The notes below the pieces were generated by a model. It saw nothing but the letters and a program-made list of their open reading frames with translations, was not told the origin of the DNA and searched no databases. 38,262 nucleotides of DNA, from contig JAAYUQ010000054.1 in the NCBI GenBank assembly GCA_012517575.1, forward strand, positions 1-38,262, in the 5' to 3' direction. This document shows positions 17,977 through 25,315 of this stretch, piece by piece. Within the stretch, counting starts at the first letter, position 1; each line of letters opens with the position of its first letter. Origin of the DNA: Bacteroidales bacterium (GTDB taxonomy: Bacteria > Bacteroidota > Bacteroidia > Bacteroidales > Paludibacteraceae). A program made the translations under genes and the position numbers.

Positions 17977-18006
17977 CAAAATTAATTACAAATTTCCGTA
18001 ATCAAA
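17977..18006 (-). promoter_or_regulatory. Promoter of menG
   Basis: On the minus strand TTTG (18003-18006) is followed after 18 bases by TAATTTTG (17977-17984), a close match to the Bacteroidota consensus. Confidence 0.65.
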
Positions 18007-18117
18007 GCATTTCATTTTGTCACAAAAAAAATTCAAAGAAAATTTTCCTTATCTATAAATTTATCAGTTTGTTAGAAAGTAAATTTTAAACTTTTGTGAA
18101 AAGTTGATGAAAATAAT

Positions 18118-18147
18118 TTTGTGTTCCGACCTATTTTTGTAATTTTG
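18118..18147 (+). promoter_or_regulatory. Promoter of the cobalamin riboswitch transcript
   Basis: TTTG (18118-18121), an 18-base spacer and TAATTTTG (18140-18147) lie just upstream of the riboswitch and predict a transcript start near 18154. Confidence 0.65.
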
Positions 18148-18162
18148 CTGTTGATTATTGGT

Positions 18163-18350
18163 GTTTATTTTTTGTTCTGAAAAATAAACAAAAGGGAATC
18201 CGGTGAAAATCCGAAACAGTACCCGCTGCTGTAAGCTCTTTTAACGTACTGAACTACACTTTGGCCACTTTTTTCCGAAAAGGACTTTTGTTTTTTCGAA
18301 AATGGGAAGGCGTTCAGCTACGGGAGCAAGTCAGAAGACCTGCCAAAAAT
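18163..18350 (+). ncRNA. Cobalamin (adenosylcobalamin-family) riboswitch
   Basis: A 5'-leader RNA with the conserved cobalamin aptamer blocks. A hairpin arm (gtttattttt pairing with aaaaataaac, about 18172-18190) is followed by 'gggaatccggtgaaaatccg' (18194-18213), 'acagtacccgctgctgtaagc' (18216-18236, a shorter piece of which is diagnostic), and the B12 box 'agtcagaagacctgcc' (18329-18344). Binding of cobalamin normally lowers expression of the downstream gene, here the DUF4465 lipoprotein. About 180 further bases separate the aptamer from the ATG. They include a short hairpin at 18413-18427, but I cannot identify a clear expression platform. Confidence 0.93.
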
Positions 18351-18525
18351 CATTTTGCTTTTTTGCTTTCGGGAATAAATGGCAAAGAAAGTTGAAACAT
18401 ATCTCTCTGATAGAGAAAGTTTTTCTCCCAATGATGTGCTTTTCTTCTTTTTTATTTTCATGTTTTTTCCGTAACGAAGTAGCAAATTTTGTTGTCGAAA
18501 TGTTTAATTTAAAATTGGAATAAAA

Positions 18526-19254
18526 ATGAAAAAGAAAAGTTTGATTTTATTACCGGCATTTTTGTTGATTTTTTTTACAGCTTGTGAAAATGAGTCAGAT
18601 AGTATGCTTACAACAACTGTAGATTTTGAAGACGTGGAGTTGGGAGAAAATGGTTATTGGAATGGCGCTGATTCATCGGGCAAATTTATTTCCAACGGAT
18701 TTTCTTTTCTAAACGAATTTACTTCATCGTCGTGGGGCGATTATTGGTCTGGATTTGCCTGCTCATCCTTAACCGATACCATTACTGCGGGCTACGATAA
18801 TCAGTACAGTGTTGCAGCAGGTTCAGGAGCATGGAGTTCAAAAAAATTTGCCATAGCGTTCGACGATTCGGCTACCGTAATGTGTCCAAAAAATGAATTG
18901 GGAAATTACACAGTAAAAAGTATTATGTTTTGCAATTCTACTTATGCTTATCTCGATATGCGCAATGGCTCAGCTTTTAGTAAGAAATTTGAAAACGGAG
19001 ATTGGTTTAAGGTTACCGTAAAGGGATTTTTGGATAATAATGTTACAGGTGCGGTTGATTATTATTTAGCCGATTTTCGAAATGGGAAAAGTTATCTTAC
19101 CAATCAATGGGTAAAAGTTGATCTTTCTTCTCTTGGAAAAGTAGATAATTTGATTTTTCTTTTCGATTCCAGTGATAAGGGAACTTTTGGAGTGAATACG
19201 CCAAAATATGTTTGCATAGATAATCTCGAATTTGAGCAAGATGCAGAAAAATGA
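18526..19254 (+). CDS. DUF4465 surface lipoprotein under B12 control (BtuH-like candidate)
   Basis: A 242-residue lipoprotein. The signal peptide ends in a lipobox 'FFTAC' (Cys20), followed by an acidic stretch 'ENESD' typical of Bacteroidota lipoproteins sent to the cell surface. The body matches DUF4465: 'VDFEDVELGENGYWNGAD', many 'W-G-Y-W-S-G-F-A' aromatic/glycine patches, and a C-terminal beta-sandwich style 'YVCIDNLEF'. The riboswitch directly upstream links it to cobalamin. I recall that such B12-regulated lipoproteins in gut Bacteroides (named BtuH) bind B12 at the surface; that match is from memory and unverified. No btuB, btuF or btuCD is nearby. The stop is TGA and a strong terminator follows. 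Confidence 0.82.
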   Translation: MKKKSLILLPAFLLIFFTACENESDSMLTTTVDFEDVELGENGYWNGADSSGKFISNGFSFLNEFTSSSWGDYWSGFACSSLTDTITAGYDNQYSVAAGSGAWSSKKFAIAFDDSATVMCPKNELGNYTVKSIMFCNSTYAYLDMRNGSAFSKKFENGDWFKVTVKGFLDNNVTGAVDYYLADFRNGKSYLTNQWVKVDLSSLGKVDNLIFLFDSSDKGTFGVNTPKYVCIDNLEFEQDAEK

Positions 19255-19323
19255 TTTTCAAAAAAATTTCAATGTATGATGTCGCTTTTATCTGCCACAA
19301 TATCAGCATTTCATACTTTTGAG

Positions 19324-19356
19324 GCCGGGATTAAACTCCCGGTTTTTTTCTTTTTT
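19324..19356 (+). terminator. Rho-independent terminator of the DUF4465 gene
   Basis: A GC-rich stem (ccggga with tcccgg, six-base loop) followed by a run of T with a single C. A clear terminator about 70 bases after the stop codon. Confidence 0.85.
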
Positions 19357-19607
19357 GAGAGTTTGTTGTTTTTAAATTATTCATCCCTTTGCTTGAAATA
19401 ATTAGAAAACTAGTATAAAATAAATAAGGTAAAAAAATAGCTGAAAGTTTAATAAAATTCAATTCTTTTGCCGTAAAATAGATAAATTAAAAAACTTATC
19501 GCTATTTTTGCATAATACAAAAGAGAAAAAAAGGTTATTAAATAATTAAATGATTGATAATCAAAAATTAATTTTGTATTCAATCAAGTAACACTTATTA
19601 AAACGAC
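19357..19607 (+). other. AT-rich intergenic region upstream of DUF4290
   Basis: No coding signal is visible. Two -7-like boxes occur, TATTTTTG at 19503-19510 and TAATTTTG at 19569-19576. Neither has a well placed TTTG upstream, so the promoter of the DUF4290-murA unit is not fixed. Confidence 0.4.
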
Positions 19608-20189
19608 ATGGAATATACAACTTTGCAGGGAAAACTGATCATGCCTGAATATGGACGTAATATTCAGCAAATGATAACTTATGCCATGACGATAGAAGAC
19701 AGGGAAGAGCGAACCCGATGCGTAAAAACCATTATCAACATTATGGGAAATTTGTTTCCTTATTTGCGAGATGTAAACGACTTCAAACATAAGTTGTGGG
19801 ATCACGTGGCTATAATGTCCGATTTTAAACTGGATATTGATTTCCCTTACGAAGTTCTTCGTCCCGAAAATCTTTATACCCGTCCCGAAACGATTCCATA
19901 TAAAAATTCAGATATTCGATACCGACATTATGGTAGAACATTGGAAGAAATGATAGAAAAAGTGGCCGATTATCCGGATGGAGAAGAAAAAAATGAATTG
20001 ATTCGTTTGATTGCCAATCAAATGAAAAAATGTTTTCTCACATGGAATAAGGAGGTGGTTGATGACCGGAAAATTTTCGACGATTTGCGTGAATTATCCA
20101 AAGGGAAATTGGATATTTCGGAAGATTTTCTGAAGTTGGTGGAGTCAAAAGAAGTATTACACAAAAAAAATAAAAAGAAAAACAAATAG
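19608..20189 (+). CDS. DUF4290 family protein
   Basis: A 193-residue soluble protein with no signal peptide or membrane segment and a Lys-rich end. It matches the Bacteroidota-specific DUF4290 family, including 'MPEYGRNIQQMI' near residue 12, 'MGNLFPYLRDVNDFKHKLWDH' and 'IRYRHYGRTLEEMI'. The function is unknown. The family is usually found next to murA, as here (48 bases upstream), so a link with peptidoglycan precursor synthesis or its control is a reasonable but unproven inference. Confidence 0.85.
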   Translation: MEYTTLQGKLIMPEYGRNIQQMITYAMTIEDREERTRCVKTIINIMGNLFPYLRDVNDFKHKLWDHVAIMSDFKLDIDFPYEVLRPENLYTRPETIPYKNSDIRYRHYGRTLEEMIEKVADYPDGEEKNELIRLIANQMKKCFLTWNKEVVDDRKIFDDLRELSKGKLDISEDFLKLVESKEVLHKKNKKKNK

Positions 20190-20237
20190 ATTTTTTTACC
20201 TGTTTCTTTTCTTTAACCATTATCCAAAATTATTATT

Positions 20238-21548
20238 ATGTCCTCATTTCAAATTGAAGGCGGTCATCGACTCTCAGGTTCAATTACCCCGCAGGGAGCC
20301 AAAAATGAAGCTTTACAGGTTATTTGTGCTACCTTGCTTACTTCAGAATCCATTATTATTCGAAATATACCCGAAATTCTTGATGTCAATCATTTGTTGA
20401 GCCTTTTAAAAGATTTGGGAGTAAAAATTTCCAAAATTGAAAAAGGAACATATTCATTTAAAGCAGACAGCTTAAACCTGGATTATTTACAAACGGAAGA
20501 TTTTTATGATAAAAGTTCTGCATTGCGTGGTTCGGTGATGATTTTGGGCCCTCTTCTGGCACGATTTGGAAAGGCTTTGGTACCAAAACCAGGCGGAGAT
20601 AAGATAGGGCGTCGACGATTGGATACCCATTTTTCGGGCATTCAGAAACTGGGAGCTGATTTTCGATACAATGAAGCCAAAAAACAATATGAAGTGACGG
20701 CAAAAAAGCTGAAAGGAACCTACATGCTGCTGGATGAAGCTTCTGTAACCGGTACGGCAAATATTTTAATGGCTTCCGTGCTGGCTGAAGGCAAAACAAC
20801 AATTTACAACGCTGCGTGTGAACCTTATATTCAACAACTTTGCAAGATGTTGATAGCAATGGGAGCAAACATTTCGGGTGTTGGTTCCAATTTGTTGACT
20901 ATTGAAGGGGTGAAGCAACTCAAAGGATGTGAACATACCATTTTACCTGATATGATAGAGGTTGGCAGTTTCATTGGTATGGCTGCCATGACCGGATCGG
21001 AAATTACCATTAAAAATGTGGCGTACAATGAGCTGGGAATTATTCCCGACAGTTTTCGGCGCATGGGTATTCAAGTGCTTCAGAAAAATGATGATATTTA
21101 TATTCCTGTACATAAAGGTTATACCATCGAAACTTTTATTGATGGCTCGATAATGACCATAGCCGATGCTCCGTGGCCGGGACTGACGCCCGATTTGTTG
21201 AGCGTTTTTCTGGTAATTGCCGCAAAAGCAAAAGGAAGTGTTTTGATTCATCAAAAAATGTTTGAAAGCAGGCTGTTTTTTGTCGACAAACTGATCGACA
21301 TGGGGGCTCAGATTATTCTTTGTGATCCGCATAGGGCAACAGTCATCGGATTGGGAGATCAACTTCATTTACGGGCATCAGTCATGAGTTCTCCAGACAT
21401 TCGTGCCGGTATTGCCTTACTTATTGCTGCGCTTTCTGCGGATGGTACAAGTATCATTCACAATATCGATCAAATAGACAGAGGTTACGAACATATTGAC
21501 AGCCGTCTGAATGCGTTGGGTGCAAAAATCGAGAGAATTCAATTTTAA
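20238..21548 (+). CDS. murA: UDP-N-acetylglucosamine 1-carboxyvinyltransferase with Asp in the active-site loop
   Basis: A 436-residue enzyme that transfers enolpyruvate from PEP to UDP-GlcNAc, the first committed step of peptidoglycan synthesis. It shows 'KNEALQ' near residue 22 and the catalytic loop 'PGGDKIGRRRLDTH'. In that loop the Cys that fosfomycin alkylates in E. coli MurA (Cys115) is Asp121. This Cys-to-Asp form is active in other bacteria and is insensitive to fosfomycin. It is in the same direction as DUF4290 and probably cotranscribed with it. Confidence 0.95.
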   Translation: MSSFQIEGGHRLSGSITPQGAKNEALQVICATLLTSESIIIRNIPEILDVNHLLSLLKDLGVKISKIEKGTYSFKADSLNLDYLQTEDFYDKSSALRGSVMILGPLLARFGKALVPKPGGDKIGRRRLDTHFSGIQKLGADFRYNEAKKQYEVTAKKLKGTYMLLDEASVTGTANILMASVLAEGKTTIYNAACEPYIQQLCKMLIAMGANISGVGSNLLTIEGVKQLKGCEHTILPDMIEVGSFIGMAAMTGSEITIKNVAYNELGIIPDSFRRMGIQVLQKNDDIYIPVHKGYTIETFIDGSIMTIADAPWPGLTPDLLSVFLVIAAKAKGSVLIHQKMFESRLFFVDKLIDMGAQIILCDPHRATVIGLGDQLHLRASVMSSPDIRAGIALLIAALSADGTSIIHNIDQIDRGYEHIDSRLNALGAKIERIQF

Positions 21549-21570
21549 AAACTTCATATACTTAATTTTA

Positions 21571-21577
21571 GAGGAGG
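21571..21577 (+). promoter_or_regulatory. Strong Shine-Dalgarno site of ferritin
   Basis: The purine run gaggagg lies 7 bases before the ferritin ATG. Most genes in this window have no such site, so this is a distinguishing feature. Confidence 0.8.
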
Positions 21578-21584
21578 AAATATT

Positions 21585-22097
21585 ATGCTGAACGATAAAA
21601 TCACGGTAATGTTGAATAACCAAATCAACAAGGAATTTTTTTCATGGTATCTGTATCTGGATATTTCAAATTATTATGCCAACAAAAATCTGGATGGATT
21701 TGCCAACTGGTTTTCCATTCAGGCTCAGGAAGAATATGCTCATGCCCAACTTTTTCTGAAATATATTCTTAACAATGGAGAAGTGGTTAAACTTTTATCC
21801 ATTGCTGCTCCGGAAAGTAATTTTGTGGATTTTAAAGCGCCTTTGTCGGCTGCCTTTGAGCACGAATTGTTTATTACTGCTTCCATCAACGAAATTTATG
21901 CCGAGGCGTACACTCAGAAGGATTTTAAGACCATGCAGTTTCTCGACTGGTTTGTGAAAGAACAGGGAGAAGAGGAAAAAAATGTGGACGATTTGTGCAA
22001 ACGCTTCGACCTTTTCGGAACCGATCCGCGCGGATTGTATTTACTTGACAACGAATTGGCTTCTCGTGTATATACGGCTCCTTCGCTGGTAATTTAA
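21585..22097 (+). CDS. ftnA: Ferritin (bacterial non-heme type)
   Basis: A 170-residue four-helix ferritin that oxidises Fe(II) and stores iron in a 24-subunit shell. Ferroxidase ligands are visible: Glu17, Glu50 and His53 in 'EEYAH', Glu94, Gln127 and Glu130 in 'EQGEE'. Length is normal. It lies 36 bases after murA but carries its own strong Shine-Dalgarno site, so its translation is probably set independently. A role in iron and oxidative stress fits with oxyR and dps in the window. Confidence 0.94.
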   Translation: MLNDKITVMLNNQINKEFFSWYLYLDISNYYANKNLDGFANWFSIQAQEEYAHAQLFLKYILNNGEVVKLLSIAAPESNFVDFKAPLSAAFEHELFITASINEIYAEAYTQKDFKTMQFLDWFVKEQGEEEKNVDDLCKRFDLFGTDPRGLYLLDNELASRVYTAPSLVI

Positions 22098-22300
22098 TGT
22101 TATAATTTACAAATTGTCTTTTTGATGAATTTATTATTCAACCCAAATTCATCAATAGAAAAAATACAGTTCCAACTTTTTGAGCAGATAGTGATTTGAA
22201 TATCTTCACTTTTTCCAGACACAAATTGTTTAAAACGAATTCACTTTGTTTTTTGAAATAAAATTTTTATACAAATGTAAAACAAAATTGACATGCAAAA
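22098..22300 (+). other. Intergenic region after ferritin
   Basis: The region is AT-rich and holds a 10-bp inverted repeat (22123-22132 with 22145-22154) that may end the ferritin transcript but lacks a T-run. I see no gene here. Confidence 0.4.
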
Positions 22301-22332
22301 TTTGAATGGATGAAAGGGAAAGATTACTTTTG
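22301..22332 (+). promoter_or_regulatory. Promoter of the N-acyltransferase gene
   Basis: TTTG (22301-22304) and TACTTTTG (22325-22332) are 20 bases apart. The ATG is 94 bases downstream, leaving an 85-90 base leader. Confidence 0.6.
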
Positions 22333-22425
22333 CATGAAATTTAAAGGTTATTCAATCCAAGCTTAAAATTTAAAAGATGGTTTGAATAATTCAAAATTTT
22401 CTAAAATTTTGTTTATCAATTAATT

Positions 22426-23448
22426 ATGTTACCACTCATTGAAGCTATCAATAAGGAAGTTCTGAAAAGTGAGCTTACTCCTGAAAAGTTTTTACGCCCC
22501 ACCAACAAATCAAATAATGAAATTTATGTAGTAACTTCACACAATTCTCCAAATGTCATGCTTGAAATTGGACGGTTGCGCGAGAAGGCTTTTCGTTCGT
22601 GGGGTGGGGGAACAGGCAATGAAATTGACGTGGATGCTTACGATTATTCCGAGAAACCCTATTATCAACTGATAGTTTGGGATCCGGAAGAAAATGAAAT
22701 TGTCGGTGGATACCGTTTTTTGTTTGGAAAAGATGTTGCACTGAATGAAAAAGGAGAACCTGAATTTGTAATGTCGCATCTGTTCCAATACAGTAAACAA
22801 TTTATTAACGAATATTTGCCTTATACCATTGAATTAGGAAGAGCATTTATTCAACCGGCTTATCAAACCTCTCAAAAAGGAACAAAAAGCATATTTGCAC
22901 TCGATAATTTGTGGGATGGTTTGGGAGCACTTATTCATTTGGCAAAAGAAGCTCGCTATTTTATCGGAAAAGTTACCATGTATAATTCTTATCCGGATGT
23001 GGCAAGAGAATTGATTTACGAATATATGTTTCGATTTTTCCCCGACAGAGAAAAACTGATTTTACCACGAAATCCGGTAGCGATTGGCAACAATATTAAA
23101 ACTTTGGCAACCAAACTTTTTACAGAGAAAGACAAAGAAGCAAATTACAAAATTTTGCAAAAAACACTGAGAAAGGAAAATGTGAATGTTCCTCCGCTTT
23201 TCAATGCTTATATCGGATTAACCAATACCCTCCGCATGTTTGGTTCCGCTATTGATCCAGATTTCAGCTCGGTTTACGAAACGGGCATTATGCTGACCAT
23301 GTCTGATATTGTGGAAACAAAACGCAAGCGTTACATTGAACCGTATATAGAATATTTGAAAAATGTTTTTTCGCATGAAACATTTTCCAAAATTGCTACA
23401 CACGAACCTCGCCCCAGAAGAATTTATAACTTTTTTCAGTTTGAGTAA
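22426..23448 (+). CDS. GNAT-fold N-acyltransferase, OlsB/GlsB-like
   Basis: A 340-residue cytoplasmic protein with an Acetyltransf_5 (OlsB, 'hemolysin-like') domain in its first two thirds. It shows 'LREKAFRSWGGGTGNEIDVDAYD', 'IVGGYRF' and 'IELGRAFIQPAYQ', the last corresponding to the conserved 'ELGR.FV.P.Y' stretch of the family. OlsB homologues join an acyl chain to an amino acid to start aminolipid synthesis. In Bacteroides the homologue GlsB starts glycine lipid synthesis, so a similar role is likely here. No partner O-acyltransferase (GlsA/OlsA) is adjacent. It is transcribed alone. The family call is firm; the amino acid used is inference. Confidence 0.7.
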   Translation: MLPLIEAINKEVLKSELTPEKFLRPTNKSNNEIYVVTSHNSPNVMLEIGRLREKAFRSWGGGTGNEIDVDAYDYSEKPYYQLIVWDPEENEIVGGYRFLFGKDVALNEKGEPEFVMSHLFQYSKQFINEYLPYTIELGRAFIQPAYQTSQKGTKSIFALDNLWDGLGALIHLAKEARYFIGKVTMYNSYPDVARELIYEYMFRFFPDREKLILPRNPVAIGNNIKTLATKLFTEKDKEANYKILQKTLRKENVNVPPLFNAYIGLTNTLRMFGSAIDPDFSSVYETGIMLTMSDIVETKRKRYIEPYIEYLKNVFSHETFSKIATHEPRPRRIYNFFQFE

Positions 23449-23460
23449 ACAATATCCGTT

Positions 23461-25260
23461 TTAATTTTTATCTTTTCCTTCGTAATAGTCAATAAAAGCC
23501 TTATTAACCATTCTGTTTCCGCCCGGCGTAGGATAATCGCCCGTAAAATACCAGTCGCCTTTGTGCTGTGGACAAGCTTTGTGCAAGTTATCAATAGTTT
23601 GATACACAAGCTCTACAGGGCAATCTACTTCCTCCGGAGTAAGCATTTTGGCAATCTGAGTCGAAATTTCTTCTTGTGTGAAAGAAGCATAAATTTCCTT
23701 GACATAATTGATAACTTTTTCTTTCGGCCAATTTTCCTGTTGCTTACATTTTTCATAAATGTCATCAATTACTTTCTGTTTGCCATTATCTTTAAGCAAT
23801 TGAACAGCAGCTCTGAACGCACAAAATTCATTCATTCTGGCCATGTCGATACCGTAATAATCAGGAAAACGTACCTGAGGAGAAGAAGAAACAATGACAA
23901 TTTTTTTCGGTTCCAATCGGTTCAATATGTTTAAAATACTTTGTTTCAGCGTTGTACCACGAACAATAGAATCATCTATAACCACCAGATTGTCTTTTTT
24001 GTCGGGCCGGATAGAACCATAGGTAATATCGTAAACATGAGCTGCCAAATCATTTCTTTCTTTGTTTTGCGAAATGAAAGTTCGCAATTTTATATCTTTG
24101 AGCAACACTTTTTCAATTCGCGGAACTTTACCCGTGAGTGCGCGAATACCTTCCGTCATACCATAAAAGGCGACTTCGGCCGTATTGGGAATAAATGAAA
24201 ATACCGTATTTTCTACATCGTGATCGACTGCTTTTAAAATGGCTTCGCTTAAAAATCCACCCAGTTTTTTTCTTTCCTGATAAATATCTTTGTCGCTACC
24301 CCGTGAAAAATAGATTCTTTCAAAAGAACAAGGTTTTGGTTCGGGGTCCGCTTCACGAATGGTTTCAAAACGCATGGAACCGTTTTTCTTGATAATAAGT
24401 GCTTCACCGGGTTTTAATTCATGTACCTGGTCAGCTTTCACATTGATAGCAGTTTGAATAACAGGACGTTCTGAAGCAGCAACAATGATTTCATCATCGG
24501 CATAATAAAATGCAGTTCGAATACCTTTGGGATCTCGAAAAAGGAAAGTATCGCCGTGTCCCAACATGCCACAAATCACATAACCGCCATCCCAAATATG
24601 TTCCGATTTTCGGATAAAGGAAGCTATATCAAGGTTTTCTTCAATTTTTCGGGTGATGATCTGATCATTGGAGTAACGTTGTTTGATAATTTCATATTCA
24701 CGTTGCACTTCCCTGTCGAGTTTATCACCAAGCGATTCGAGCATCAGAAAAGTATCCGATTTGTCGCGGGGATGTTGTCCCTGTGCTGTGAGTGATTGAA
24801 AAATTTCATCAACATTGGTCAAGTTAAAATTTCCCGCCAAAACCATTGTTCTGGATTTCCAATTGTGTCTGCGAAGAAATGGATGAATGTACGACAATCC
24901 GCTTTTTCCACTTGTGCTATAGCGCAAATGTCCCAAATAAAGTTCTCCGGCAAAAGGACAGTAAATTTTTGCTTTGGCAGCATCCGAACTGTAAACTTCG
25001 GGTGCCAGCGAGTGATTTTTGTCGATATCAATAAAAATTTCCTGAATAGCATTTTTCCCTTCTATTCATTTACGGGAAATATATTCTTCTCCGGGCGGCA
25101 TATCCAGTTTCACAGTGGCAATTCCAGCGCCTTCCTGACCTCGATTGTGCTGCTTTTCCATGAGAAGATACATTTTTTGCAAACCATATTCCCATGTGCC
25201 ATACTTTTTTTGGTAGTAATCCAACGGCTTTAGCAGCCTTATCATTGCAATTCCGCACAT
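23461..25260 (-). pseudogene. purF: Amidophosphoribosyltransferase-like gene interrupted by an in-frame TGA
   Basis: The full-length frame encodes about 598 residues of a Bacteroidota-type PurF, which makes 5-phosphoribosylamine from PRPP and glutamine. The first part begins 'MCGIAMIRLL' with nucleophile Cys2 and 'KQHNRGQEGAG', and runs to codon 64. Codon 65 (25066-25068) is TGA. The same frame then continues 'IEGKNAIQEIFIDI' and on through 'GHLRYSTSGKSG', 'RRHNW', 'GNFN' and the PRPP loop 'VVIDDSIVRGTT'. In the homologues I remember, this codon is Arg, so CGA to TGA is the simplest change. A downstream ATG at 24936 would give a protein without the glutaminase Cys. It lies 55 bases after glmS. 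It may be a real pseudogene, a strain-specific mutation or a sequence error. Confidence 0.8.
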
Positions 25261-25315
25261 ATTGAAAAATTCCTGTTTATTTGAAAAATATTATTTGATA
25301 TTGTTATTCACAATT

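Noticed and set aside
18302-18523. 73-codon open frame across the B12 riboswitch
   Set aside because: It covers the aptamer, including the B12 box, and has no protein-like features; the RNA explains the sequence.
22123-22154. Inverted repeat after ferritin as a terminator
   Set aside because: The stem is AT-rich with no T-run on either strand; kept only as a possible hairpin.
25066-25068. TGA recoded as an amino acid, or an altered genetic code
   Set aside because: Other genes in the window (fcl, the T9SS cargo, the DUF4465 gene) end at TGA, so it is a normal stop; the position is Arg in remembered homologues, which does not suggest selenocysteine. I did not look for a SECIS element in detail.
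25066-25260. 64-residue independent protein beginning MCGIAMIRLL
   Set aside because: It is the N-terminal part of PurF; the same frame continues with homology after the TGA.
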